This document shows, piece by piece, positions 44,088-53,275 of a DNA stretch of 58,186 nt (position 1 is the first letter of the stretch; every line of letters starts with the position of its first letter). Position numbers and translations under genes: made by a program. Under the pieces are notes generated by a model. The model made no database searches. It worked only from the letters and a program-made list of their open reading frames with translations, and had not been told where the DNA came from. The DNA is from an uncultured Desulfobulbaceae bacterium. Its GTDB lineage: Bacteria; Desulfobacterota; Desulfobulbia; Desulfobulbales; BM004. Where the stretch lies: positions 1 to 58,186 of the forward strand of contig CALZHP010000007.1 in the NCBI GenBank assembly GCA_945787325.1. The letters run 5' to 3'.

Positions 44088-45431
44088 CTATTCCTCAGAC
44101 ACCACTATTTCTCCGACCAGATCATAGTGGTGCGCCTTCGTTATGGCAACGTCAACTATCTCCCCCCTGTCCGTTGACCCGGAACTTATATATACACATC
44201 CGTCAATCTCAGGAGCCTGGAATCTTGTCCGCCCTTCAAGAAGCAAGTCGGTTTCTCCGCTAAGTCCCTCTACTAGAACCTTTTCAACAGTCCCCACAAA
44301 TCGCTGCATATTCTCGTGCGATATGCCCGCTTGCAGTTCCATAATTTTGTTGTACCTCTCTTTTTTTATTTCCTCGGAAACATGATCCGGAAGAAGTGCA
44401 GCCTTGCTGCCTTCTTCATTAGCGTATGAAAAAACACCAATATGGTCAAATCGATGTTTGAGCATAAAAACAGCCATCTCCTCTATATCAGCTTCTGTTT
44501 CACCTGGAAAACCAACCATAAGTGTCGTTCTAATAGATGCTTCCGGAAGTATAACCCTGATGTTTGAAAGAATATTTTCTAGTAGCATAGAATCATACGG
44601 GCGGTGCATTAACTTCAATATTCTCCCGCTGGTGTGCTGGATGGGTATATCCAGGTATGGAAGAATGCGTGGATTGTCTGATATGAAATGGAGAAATTGT
44701 TTGTTTATCCTTGAAGGATGAAGATACAACAGTCTGATCCAGGGGATATCAGTTTCCAATAATAGGCTGTTCAGCAGACTTATGAGGTCTGTCTTCCTGT
44801 CGAGATCACGACCATATGCCAGCAGGTCCTGGGCAATCAAGGTGATCTCCCTAACACCTGAATCTGCAAGTCTCTTCGCCTCTGATACCAGATCTGCAAC
44901 CGTCCTGCTCCGCAGCTTTCCCCTGATGGAAGGTATCATGCAGTACGAACATCTGTTATCGCAGCCTTCTGTAATTTTCAAATACGCCCGGTGCAATGGT
45001 GTTGAAATCTTCCTTGGCAGCGAATTATCCATCAGAAAAGGCTTTTCAATAATCTTGAGCTGTGTTTTGCAACCTGTCTCGCAATTATCTAAAAGCGAAA
45101 CAATCTGACTCACTCCTTCAGTACCTACAAAAAGGTCAACCTCAGGTATTTCTTTGCGCAGCTCATCTCCATAACGCTGAACGAGGCACCCTGTGACTAC
45201 CAGAAATTTTGCAGGATCATTAATCTTGTGTTGCGCAAGTGTCAATATTTCATCTACCGCTTCCTCAACGGCCGATCCAATAAATCCGCAGGTGTTGACC
45301 AGCAGGAGATCGGCATCTTCAGGTTGTTCAGCAACTGTATATCCATCCTGTTCAAGGAGCCCCAGCATGACCTCAGAGTCAACGAGATTTTTGGGGCAGC
45401 CAAGGCTGACCAGGTATAGTTTCTTATTCAT
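44088..45431 (-). CDS. rimO: Ribosomal protein S12 methylthiotransferase RimO
   Basis: 447 residues with three regions: an N-terminal UPF0004 domain with three cluster Cys (SLGCPKNLVDSE, VNTCGFI, VTGCLVQRY), the radical-SAM core with CDNRCSYCMIPSIRGKLRSR, and a C-terminal TRAM domain. The SLGCPKNLVDSE start distinguishes RimO from MiaB. It methylthiolates Asp88 of S12. Confidence 0.95.
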   Translation of the reverse strand: MNKKLYLVSLGCPKNLVDSEVMLGLLEQDGYTVAEQPEDADLLLVNTCGFIGSAVEEAVDEILTLAQHKINDPAKFLVVTGCLVQRYGDELRKEIPEVDLFVGTEGVSQIVSLLDNCETGCKTQLKIIEKPFLMDNSLPRKISTPLHRAYLKITEGCDNRCSYCMIPSIRGKLRSRTVADLVSEAKRLADSGVREITLIAQDLLAYGRDLDRKTDLISLLNSLLLETDIPWIRLLYLHPSRINKQFLHFISDNPRILPYLDIPIQHTSGRILKLMHRPYDSMLLENILSNIRVILPEASIRTTLMVGFPGETEADIEEMAVFMLKHRFDHIGVFSYANEEGSKAALLPDHVSEEIKKERYNKIMELQAGISHENMQRFVGTVEKVLVEGLSGETDLLLEGRTRFQAPEIDGCVYISSGSTDRGEIVDVAITKAHHYDLVGEIVVSEE

Positions 45432-45667
45432 AAAACTGTAATAAATGGGTTGCTATTATATATAAATGTCGCTCTTTAGGACTTGTTTATTACTAAACCT
45501 GACAGGAGAATTTCCGTTCAGAAACCGAGTACCATACCCCCTTCTTTCAAAACAGGCAAGTTTCACTCCGTTCATTTTGATTCTTTAAACAGGCGTTTAC
45601 TGAAAGTTAATCACTGCGTGGAGGAGCGTTAAACGTCAATCTGGAGAACGAATAAAAATGGACAGAA

Positions 45668-46390
45668 TTACCGGCAATATTCAATGAGGGCACGAACAAC
45701 TTCCGAATTCTTCTTTTTAAAACTACTTTTCCTAAATCCCGGTTTCCATTGCTCCCGCCACAGCTCATCAGAAACAAGCAATACAGCAGCAAATTGAATT
45801 TGGCGGTAAGCTGCTACGCTGCACAGTGCCGAAAACTCCATATCAACGCCAAGCAAACCCTGAACTGAATAATCTGATACTGCAGCCCTGCCTTCACGAT
45901 ATGGAGCATCAGTAGTCCATATGGGGCCCTCTTTTGTATAGAAATTGCGAGACTTGAAAAAAAGGCCGATATCTTCTCTCAAACTGGATGAAGAGTGAGG
46001 TTTATTCTTTTGAGAATAATGGGTCGAAGTCCCCTCTTCACTAATAGCCCAGGTTGGCAATAGAATATCACCTATTTGCAGGGACTCTGATATGGAACCG
46101 CACCACCCATAAAGAATTATTTGCCTGGCCCCAAGCGCTACAAGTTTTTCCAAGGTTAGGGTAGCCATGGGGGCACCCACAGCTGGTCCGGCTACAAAAA
46201 ATGGATTAGATGCATCAGTTCCTGCAACCTGATAGAGATTGCTGTTAAACAGAAAATGACGGCTGGTATCATGACCCTTCAATGCTTTTTTATACAGAGA
46301 AGTATCTGCAGGATTGACAAATAAAAGCCCTTTTCCTTCGAGAAAGGGTTCACCCTTTTCCCGTTGTGGATTTATCACAAACTCAGACAT
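45668..46390 (-). CDS. Nucleoside phosphorylase family protein
   Basis: 240 residues with the PNP/UDP fold: FVAGPAVGAPMATLTLEKLVALGA, ILYGWCGSI, and VDMEFSALCSVA (the nucleoside-binding Met-Glu). It cleaves a nucleoside with phosphate or hydrolyses one, with exact specificity not readable. The preceding gene rimO is in the same orientation, 236 bp away, with nothing evident between. Confidence 0.85.
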   Translation of the reverse strand: MSEFVINPQREKGEPFLEGKGLLFVNPADTSLYKKALKGHDTSRHFLFNSNLYQVAGTDASNPFFVAGPAVGAPMATLTLEKLVALGARQIILYGWCGSISESLQIGDILLPTWAISEEGTSTHYSQKNKPHSSSSLREDIGLFFKSRNFYTKEGPIWTTDAPYREGRAAVSDYSVQGLLGVDMEFSALCSVAAYRQIQFAAVLLVSDELWREQWKPGFRKSSFKKKNSEVVRALIEYCR

Positions 46391-46411
46391 TGATTACTGA
46401 CTAATATTATT

Positions 46412-46447
46412 AATAAAGAAAGGCCGCAGGAAACATCCTGCGGCCTT
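46412..46447 (-). terminator. Terminator after atpE
   Basis: AAGGCCGCAGG and CCTGCGGCCTT form a strong stem around AAACAT. On the minus strand it is followed by TCTTTATT. It closes the Fo operon. Confidence 0.9.
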
Positions 46448-46494
46448 CAAACTGCATCAACAACCCTTTACGGTTGTCGCTTTTCTGATGCCTT

Positions 46495-46845
<351 letters not shown>

Positions 46846-46922
46846 TTATTGTTTTGGCCTTCTTCCTACAATGCAATAAAAATGCAAACTTTAATTAAGT
46901 ATTAATTCAAATATACCTTTCT

Positions 46923-47645
46923 TTAATGCGCGTGTTCCATGGCTGCTGAAAAATAAAGAATGGAGAGCAGCACAAAAACCAACGCCTGGACTATTGATAC
47001 AAATACACCGAGGCACAGAATCGGCAGAGGTGCAAAGTACGCCCCGGCCAGAATAAACAGAATACCCAGCAGGGTTTCTTTGGCCATGATGTTACCGAAA
47101 AGCCGGATTGAAAGTGAAAGAATACGTGCCAGGTGACTGATTACCTCAATGGGGAACATCAGTGGAATAAGCCAGGGTAAAGGGCCAAGAAAGTGTTTTA
47201 TGTAACCGGCGCCGTGAAACTTCAGGCCCAGTATATGGGTTGTGGTGAAAACAATCAGTGTGCAACCCAAAGTAATGTTCAAGTTTGATGTGGGAGACAT
47301 GAAACCAGGCATAAGACCAATCATGTTCGCTACAAGAATATAAAGTGCAAAAGTAGCAAGCATCGGAAACATCAAACGTGCTCCCTCTTTGCCCATATTC
47401 TCAGCCATGAAACCTTCCATGCCCTCGATAACTGCTTCCCAGAAATTCTGACCTTTTCCAGGTATCAATTCGACTTTTCCCAGAGTTAGTTTTGGTACAA
47501 GGATCAGAAAAGCCATAACCAACCACGTATAGGTCATGTGGGGAGAAACAATTTTTTCCAGCAGGTTATGGCCAACCGGACCGTGAGGAACAGGAAGATG
47601 AAATTTTTCAAGAATAACCGAGATAAAGAGTATTGGATGTTCCAT
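46923..47645 (-). CDS. atpB: F-type ATP synthase a subunit
   Basis: 240 residues, five to six transmembrane helices. The essential Arg lies in LSIRLFGNIMAKE, and the last helix carries QALVFVLLSILYFS. It forms the ion half-channels against the c ring. The order atpZ, atpI, atpB, atpE on the minus strand is the separate Fo operon seen in Desulfobacterota; F1 genes are outside the window. Confidence 0.95.
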   Translation of the reverse strand: MEHPILFISVILEKFHLPVPHGPVGHNLLEKIVSPHMTYTWLVMAFLILVPKLTLGKVELIPGKGQNFWEAVIEGMEGFMAENMGKEGARLMFPMLATFALYILVANMIGLMPGFMSPTSNLNITLGCTLIVFTTTHILGLKFHGAGYIKHFLGPLPWLIPLMFPIEVISHLARILSLSIRLFGNIMAKETLLGILFILAGAYFAPLPILCLGVFVSIVQALVFVLLSILYFSAAMEHAH

Positions 47646-47651
47646 AATCTC

Positions 47652-48059
47652 TTAAGCCGCCTCCTTCGCAGTGGAATATATTTTCTTTGCCGTGCCCGCC
47701 ACCGTTATACCTATACTCAGCAAAACGGTAGAAAGGCCTGCCAGCAAGCCAATTATATGCACCGACCTATATCTGACAAGGTAGTAAAGAACCAATGCTA
47801 ATATGGTCAGCCTGACATAATATTTGATAAAGAACTTCACTTTGGCCACACCCAATGGCCCGTTCAGTACTTTTATCAAATCCTTCTTAAGCAGGTAAAA
47901 ACTTACGTTGGCAATTACACCGCCAATTAGTATTCCCTTCGCAGCATAAGGAGACCAGAAATACCAGCCACCCAGAACCATGCACGCAAGCATCAGCCAA
48001 TTTAAGACCAAAACTTTCGCAAGGGAAAATTCATCTTTTTTATCTGTCGCAACAATCAC
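47652..48059 (-). CDS. atpI: ATP synthase subunit I
   Basis: 135 residues with four hydrophobic helices, typical of AtpI, the helper for c-ring assembly. The GTG start overlaps the region right after the atpZ stop (TAAGTG), indicating translational coupling. Six bases separate it from atpB. Confidence 0.85.
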   Translation of the reverse strand: MIVATDKKDEFSLAKVLVLNWLMLACMVLGGWYFWSPYAAKGILIGGVIANVSFYLLKKDLIKVLNGPLGVAKVKFFIKYYVRLTILALVLYYLVRYRSVHIIGLLAGLSTVLLSIGITVAGTAKKIYSTAKEAA

Positions 48060-48284
48060 TTACAAATCCTTTCGCTTGGTGAGCATAAACAGGTTCTTGA
48101 ATCCCGCTGCAATGCCAAAACCCAAAAAAATAAGGGTCAACCAAGGTGAAGTCCTGCCGGAAAAGACTTTATTGTCAAGAAAGTAACCAAAGCCCAAACC
48201 GATAAATATGGATGCGGCAAAAGTAATGCCGATAGTTGAAAAATCTGCCAACAACCGCATAATTTCCTTACGATTGCTAGACAT
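48060..48284 (-). CDS. atpZ: AtpZ/AtpI-family small membrane protein
   Basis: 74 residues from the ATG with GGAGGTGG directly upstream; an in-frame ATG 33 bases earlier would place the Shine-Dalgarno inside the gene. Two helices with the pattern TFAASIFIGLGFGYFLDNKV and TLIFLGFGIAAGFKNLF fit AtpZ, which with AtpI may help Mg2+/Ca2+ uptake or c-ring assembly. First gene of the Fo operon. Confidence 0.88.
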   Translation of the reverse strand: MSSNRKEIMRLLADFSTIGITFAASIFIGLGFGYFLDNKVFSGRTSPWLTLIFLGFGIAAGFKNLFMLTKRKDL

Positions 48285-48379
48285 ATCCACCTCCAGGCAC
48301 ACTAACTGAACCATCATTCATAACAGAAAATCGATCCTCTTGGTAGCATGAGGTTATCTCAAAGTCAACGTATTTTTTA

Positions 48380-49669
48380 CTATTTCGCCATTTTTTTGAA
48401 TGACCATTCAGTTTTCTCGAGAGCTTTTTGCAAGTCTTCCTGAGTATGCGCCGCAGAAATAAAAGCTGCTTCAAACTGCGAAGGCGCAAGCCAAATCCCC
48501 TGGGAAAGCATTTCCCGGAAATGCATGCCGTATTTTTCTGTATCGGCTTTCATGGCCGAGTCAAAATCTGTTACAGGCCCATCAGTGAAGAAGGTAGTCA
48601 TCATGGAGCCAACCCGGTTTAATGTAGTGTTAGGCTGATACTTTGCGGCAATATTTTCCAGTTCCTGCGCAAAAGTCGCTGCTTTTTCTTCAAGCCGATC
48701 ATAGAAACCTGGCTCTTTTAATGCCGTAAGAGTAGCAACACCGGCTGCCATTGCCAGCGGGTTCCCAGAAAGAGTACCGGCCTGATAAACCGGTCCGTCA
48801 GGTGCGATATTATCCATTATTTCTTTCTTGCCACCATAAGCACCAACCGGCAGACCTCCGCCGATGATTTTGCCAAGGCAGGTCAGGTCAGGTTTAATAC
48901 CAAACCTTCCCTGTGCACCACTATAACCCAGTCTGAAACCTGTAATTACTTCGTCAAAAATCAAAACAATACCAAGCTCCTCAGTAAGGTCCCGAAGTTT
49001 CTGCAGGAAACCTTCAGCGGGCGGTACAACTCCCATGTTACCAGCAACTGCTTCTATAATGACACAGGATATATCAAGGCTTTCATCACGCAGAGTCTTT
49101 TCCAGTATATCAACATCATTATATGGGATGGAAAGAGTATTTTTCACAATATCTTCCGGGACACCTGGGCTGCCTGGAATACCCAACGTAACTACTCCTG
49201 AACCGGCCTGCACGAGAAACGAGTCAGCGTGGCCATGGTAACAACCGTTGAATTTCACCACAACCTTCTTACCTGTATAACCGCGGGCCAGACGAATGGC
49301 GCTCATTGTAGCTTCTGTACCCGAGCTTACAAACCGCACTTTCTCCACAGAAGGAAGAGCATCAATAACAAGTTCGGCAAGATCTATTTCAAGCGGAGCA
49401 GGCGCACCGTAGCTGGTGCCGTTTTCAAGGGCTGCAAGTATAGCCTCTTTAACGGGTGCCGGGTTGTGCCCCATAATCATCGGTCCCCAGGAACAGACGA
49501 AATCAACAAATTCATTACCATCCACATCGTACACTTTTGAGCCAGCAGCTTTAGCAACAAATATTGGATCGCACCCTACAGATTTGCATGCACGGACCGG
49601 GCTGTTGACTCCTCCCGGAATAACAGTCTGGGCCTTGGCGAACAACTGTTTCGATTTATCTATTTTCAT
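48380..49669 (-). CDS. hemL: Glutamate-1-semialdehyde 2,1-aminomutase
   Basis: 429 residues, full length. PLP-binding features include VSSGTEATMSAIRLARGYTGK, FDEVITGFR and the Schiff-base Lys in CLGKIIGGGLPVGAYGG. It catalyses the last step of the C5 path to 5-aminolevulinate for heme, siroheme and cobalamin, the last fitting the B12-dependent enzymes in this window. CAGGAG precedes the ATG. Confidence 0.96.
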   Translation of the reverse strand: MKIDKSKQLFAKAQTVIPGGVNSPVRACKSVGCDPIFVAKAAGSKVYDVDGNEFVDFVCSWGPMIMGHNPAPVKEAILAALENGTSYGAPAPLEIDLAELVIDALPSVEKVRFVSSGTEATMSAIRLARGYTGKKVVVKFNGCYHGHADSFLVQAGSGVVTLGIPGSPGVPEDIVKNTLSIPYNDVDILEKTLRDESLDISCVIIEAVAGNMGVVPPAEGFLQKLRDLTEELGIVLIFDEVITGFRLGYSGAQGRFGIKPDLTCLGKIIGGGLPVGAYGGKKEIMDNIAPDGPVYQAGTLSGNPLAMAAGVATLTALKEPGFYDRLEEKAATFAQELENIAAKYQPNTTLNRVGSMMTTFFTDGPVTDFDSAMKADTEKYGMHFREMLSQGIWLAPSQFEAAFISAAHTQEDLQKALEKTEWSFKKMAK

Positions 49670-49965
49670 GATCAGTTTCTCCTGTTAATAAAATCTGGCT
49701 ACATATATGTTTGAGTAAAAAATTAATGTATGTCGTTACATGACTATACTATTACAATACTTGTACTTAACAAGCAGACAACTTATATAGCACGCCCTGT
49801 TTATTTCTGTCAAAAGCAAATGATGGGCGTGTCCTGATTCTGTCAAAAACTGGGCTGTTTTAAGCGACTTTTTCCCTTGTCATAAAAAGGAACTGAAGGT
49901 AAGATGTCAGCGTTAAAGTAAGCTTATTTTTATATAAGAATCGATATAAAACAGGAGAAGATAAT
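49670..49965. other. Intergenic region between hemL and trxA
   Basis: AT-rich spacer holding a possible long-loop hairpin, CACGCCC (49791-49797) and GGGCGTG (49825-49831), and a short direct repeat TTCTGTCAAAA. No gene, clear promoter consensus or terminator is supported. It must hold divergent promoters for hemL and trxA. Confidence 0.5.
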
Positions 49966-50295
49966 ATGGCTGGAGAAAAAGTAAAAGAGGTTGGAGACAG
50001 TGATTTCGAAGCACAGGTACTAAAATCAGATCGCCCGTATCTCCTGGATTTCTGGGCCCCATGGTGCGGACCCTGTAAAGCGATCGCTCCCATGGTGGGA
50101 GAATTGGCCGAGGAGTATGATGACAAGATTTACATCGGCAAAATTAATGTTGACAACAATCCCACAACACCTGGGAAGTACGGCATCCGTGCTATTCCAA
50201 CCCTCATCCTGTTCAAAAATGGTGAGATTGTTGACCAGGTTACCGGTGCAGTCGGCAAATCTCAGCTGACAACCATGCTCGATAAAGTATTATAA
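49966..50295 (+). CDS. trxA: Thioredoxin
   Basis: 109 residues with the active site WAPWCGPCKA (Cys34, Cys37) and the cis-Pro in RAIPTLILFKNG. AACAGGAGAAG precedes the ATG. The reductase gene follows 25 bp downstream, forming the classical pair. Confidence 0.96.
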   Translation: MAGEKVKEVGDSDFEAQVLKSDRPYLLDFWAPWCGPCKAIAPMVGELAEEYDDKIYIGKINVDNNPTTPGKYGIRAIPTLILFKNGEIVDQVTGAVGKSQLTTMLDKVL

Positions 50296-50320
50296 CCCGT
50301 CAGGCTGTTAAAACACTGCC

Positions 50321-51250
50321 ATGAGCAGCCAGGAATATCAACTAGTCATAATTGGTGGGGGCCCTGCTGGACTTACAGCAGGGCTTTACGCCGCCCGCGA
50401 CAGGCTTAAGGTTCTTCTTGTTGAAAAAGGAGCTCTTGGTGGACAGGTTCTTGTAACCGACTGGATTGACAACTATCCGGGCTTCCCCGACGGTATTTCA
50501 GGTTTCGATCTTATCGATAAAATGTCCGCACAAGCAGCCCGCTTCGGCCTTGAAAACAAGGTCGCACCTGTCACCAGCATGGATCTTTCCGGGAAAAGCA
50601 AAAAGCTTTTCCTTGAAAACGGTGACATTCTAGAATGTCAGACCCTTATTCTTACCACTGGTGCCAGACCCAACACCCTCGACATACCTGGAGAGGCTGA
50701 ACTAACCGGTAAAGGAGTATCATATTGCGCAACATGTGATGGGCCTTTTTACAAGGAGGAGGAAATCATTGTAGTGGGCGGCGGTGATACTGCTATCCAG
50801 GAAGCTGACCATCTCACAAAATTTGCCAGCAAGGTTACAGTGATACACAGACGTGACAAACTTCGAGCAACAATGGTTTTACAGGAAAATGCCTTTGCCA
50901 ACGAAAAAATTAATTTCATTTGGAACTCTAGTGTAATTTCCGTCAAGGGTAAAACTGCAGTCGAAGGTGTTCAGGTTCGCAATAATGACGGAGAGGAAAG
51001 TTTCATCAAAGCAACCGGTGTTTTTATTCTGATCGGTACTATACCTAACAACGAAATATTGCCACTCGATCAGCTTGGCGCAGATGAGCGGGGATTTATT
51101 ATAACTGATGAAGAAATGCGGACAAAGATTCCAGGGGTGATGGCTGCAGGAGATATTCGCAGCAAAGCTGTCCGCCAGGTTGTCAACGCTGCTGGTGAAG
51201 GAGCAGTTGCTGCCATATCAGCTGAGGATTATTTGAGCCAATTAGCGTAA
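50321..51250 (+). CDS. trxB: Thioredoxin reductase
   Basis: 309 residues with the FAD motif GGGPAGLTAGLYAARD, the redox pair CATC (Cys136, Cys139), the NAD(P)H motif GGGDTAIQEADHL and the C-terminal AAGDIRSKAVRQVVNAAGEG. The nucleotide loop HRRDKLRAT is present, compatible with NADPH use. It reduces the thioredoxin encoded just upstream. Confidence 0.95.
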   Translation: MSSQEYQLVIIGGGPAGLTAGLYAARDRLKVLLVEKGALGGQVLVTDWIDNYPGFPDGISGFDLIDKMSAQAARFGLENKVAPVTSMDLSGKSKKLFLENGDILECQTLILTTGARPNTLDIPGEAELTGKGVSYCATCDGPFYKEEEIIVVGGGDTAIQEADHLTKFASKVTVIHRRDKLRATMVLQENAFANEKINFIWNSSVISVKGKTAVEGVQVRNNDGEESFIKATGVFILIGTIPNNEILPLDQLGADERGFIITDEEMRTKIPGVMAAGDIRSKAVRQVVNAAGEGAVAAISAEDYLSQLA

Positions 51251-51289
51251 GTAATTCAGAGAAAATTTATTTGTATTAATGGAGCAAAC

Positions 51290-52102
51290 ATGAAATCCGG
51301 ACCATTCAAAAAGCCAAATACCTCAATCAACAATTACAAAATAACTTTATCCTGCCTGCTTCTTGTTTCGATGCTGACACTTTTTTCCGGCTGTGCCACC
51401 ATGGATAAACTCTTATCATTTGCTGTGCCATCAAAAAACACACCGGAAACAGCACAGTCTCTGGCACAATATGGTCTGGATGATTTCAGCCGGGGCAAAT
51501 ACAGTAAAGCGCTGAAGAAATTTAACACCCTGAAAAACAATTATCCTTTCAGCGAATACAGCCTGCTTGCGGAACTCAAATCGGCTGACTGTGAGTATTA
51601 TATGAATAATTTTCCAGAAGCGCTGGCCCTCTATGAAGAGTTTGAAGAGCGTCACCCGACCAACGAGGCTGTCCCTTATGTTATGTATCAGATCAGCATG
51701 AGCCATTATAGACAGCTTGACACCATCGATAGGGACACTTCGAAGGCCAACGATTCTGTTCAGGCCTTCACGCGCCTTCTTCGTTCTTTTCCCGTATCCC
51801 CATATACACAGGAGGCACAGGCCAAAATCAAAGCCGCACGAAATTTTCTGGCAAATCATGAATACTATGTAGGGTCCTTTTATGTGCGGACCAAATCCTA
51901 CAAGGAAGCAGAATCCAGGCTGGAATACATACTTACCCAATATCCCGATTCTGAAATCGCTCCTGAAGCTGACAAGCTTCTTGCGGACCTGAAGGCAGGA
52001 AATCCTCCAAAACTATCCCTGGGTTCGTGGCTCCCCGAATTGTCAATGCCGGATTGGCGCTTTTATACAATACAGGGCGCATCCCAGTCTGCCGGAGAAT
52101 AG
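51290..52102 (+). CDS. bamD: Outer-membrane assembly lipoprotein BamD
   Basis: 270 residues. A lipoprotein signal with lipobox LFSGC (Cys near residue 34) is followed by TPR-type helical repeats (ALKKFNTLKNNYPFSEYSLLAELKSADCEYY, FPEALALYEEFEERHP). It is part of the Bam complex inserting outer-membrane proteins such as the porin in this window. GGAGC precedes the ATG. The last 30 residues are Pro-rich and poorly conserved. Confidence 0.88.
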   Translation: MKSGPFKKPNTSINNYKITLSCLLLVSMLTLFSGCATMDKLLSFAVPSKNTPETAQSLAQYGLDDFSRGKYSKALKKFNTLKNNYPFSEYSLLAELKSADCEYYMNNFPEALALYEEFEERHPTNEAVPYVMYQISMSHYRQLDTIDRDTSKANDSVQAFTRLLRSFPVSPYTQEAQAKIKAARNFLANHEYYVGSFYVRTKSYKEAESRLEYILTQYPDSEIAPEADKLLADLKAGNPPKLSLGSWLPELSMPDWRFYTIQGASQSAGE

Positions 52103-52217
52103 TATCCGCAATACACAAGAAATTTTACTAGTGTCGTTCTATCTGTTTATTATTAGTTCTGAAAGATAATTGGCTGGTGGGGGGATATTTTATTGCTTGA
52201 ACCTTCAACTGTAAGTA

Positions 52218-52649
52218 TCAACCAGGCAAAGTCTCAGGACGTTCAACTGAAACTTCCATTGCCCGTACAGGACAAACTGTTACGCACAAACTGCAACCGC
52301 TGCATTTTTCAGGAACAAACAATACCGCCATATCCGACCGCCGTATAGCGAGAGCTCCGGTAGGGCAAACTCCTGTGCAGGCCCCACACTGATAACACCT
52401 ATCGTCATCCCGGCGAATGCTGGCGGCCAGGCTTTCCACCTTTACGCCCTGTTCTTTAAGGTAAGCAAGACCTTTATTAATATTACTTTTCAAGCCTCTT
52501 AACTCAAGGACTAAAACACCTTCATGCTGCGGTAGAACTGTGGCTTTCAGAATATTGAATTCGACATCAAAAAGCTTTACAAGCCTGCAGATAAGCGGCT
52601 GATCGACAATCTCTTTGGAAAACCTGAGAACAAATATGCGTGTATGCAC
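52218..52649 (-). CDS. NIL-domain 2[4Fe-4S] ferredoxin
   Basis: 143 residues. An N-terminal NIL (ACT-like) domain of about 75 residues is followed by two cluster motifs, CYQCGACTGVCPTGAL and CSGCSLCVTVCPVRAM. Such proteins accompany sulfur-transfer and homocysteine synthesis in methanogens and many anaerobes, usually next to a DUF39 partner that is not seen here. An electron-transfer role is safe; the pathway is inference. Confidence 0.88.
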   Translation of the reverse strand: MHTRIFVLRFSKEIVDQPLICRLVKLFDVEFNILKATVLPQHEGVLVLELRGLKSNINKGLAYLKEQGVKVESLAASIRRDDDRCYQCGACTGVCPTGALAIRRSDMAVLFVPEKCSGCSLCVTVCPVRAMEVSVERPETLPG

Positions 52650-52708
52650 AACTAAACCTCAATAATTTGTAGTTCAAAATCAGAAAACTTAGATGAAATT
52701 CTTTACGA

Positions 52709-53269
52709 TTACCAGCTTGACAGTCTATTTGTTAAATAACCTAAAAGATTGTCGACTGTATCGGATGTATCGATTGTTATAAATTCATGCTTTCCGAGTT
52801 CTGCTGGGGCTTCATAACTTTCCTTTTGTTTCAGGTAAATTTCCCAACGTCCGTCTGAAACAGCATGCGGATCCTTCACCCTCAAATCTAGCCTGCGCCT
52901 TGTTTCCATTTCCGAACATTGGCACAATATAAAAATGAGACGGCACCCGGAACTTTCTGAGAGTTTACGTAACCTTTCTCTTTCATCTCGATTCTGATAT
53001 GAAGCATCAAGAACGACAGAAGAGTTATTCGCTAAGTCTTTCTCAGCCTTTTCTATCAGAGCGTCATATGTTTTTCTGGTAAATTCCTTTGAATATATAC
53101 CTTCATTAAATTTACTGCTCATGCTGGATATTGGCGCCATTCCAGCGAGCTCTTTCCTGACCCTGTCCGAGTTATAGTACGGTATATGTAAGCGACGGGC
53201 CCAGGCCCCGGCCAATGTGCTCTTTCCCGAAGCAATTAAGCCAAAAAAAACAAAAACGGTTTTCTCCAT
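52709..53269 (-). CDS. P-loop kinase domain protein
   Basis: 186 residues with Walker A GLIASGKST (9-17), a DSDRV-like NSDRVRKEL segment and VVLDASYQNRDERERLRKL, typical of the zeta-toxin/AAA_33 kinase group. It begins six bases after the stop of a phosphotransferase-like gene. In many bacteria these two domains form one polypeptide (the bifunctional phosphotransferase/ATP-binding protein); here they are separate genes. Substrate unknown. Confidence 0.85.
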   Translation of the reverse strand: MEKTVFVFFGLIASGKSTLAGAWARRLHIPYYNSDRVRKELAGMAPISSMSSKFNEGIYSKEFTRKTYDALIEKAEKDLANNSSVVLDASYQNRDERERLRKLSESSGCRLIFILCQCSEMETRRRLDLRVKDPHAVSDGRWEIYLKQKESYEAPAELGKHEFITIDTSDTVDNLLGYLTNRLSSW

Positions 53270-53275
53270 AAAAGC

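Noticed and set aside
49752-49766. TTACA-N5-TGTAC near hemL as another copy of the nitrogen palindrome
   Set aside because: The spacer is five rather than four bases, the right arm ends in C, no sigma-54 element or nitrogen gene is nearby.
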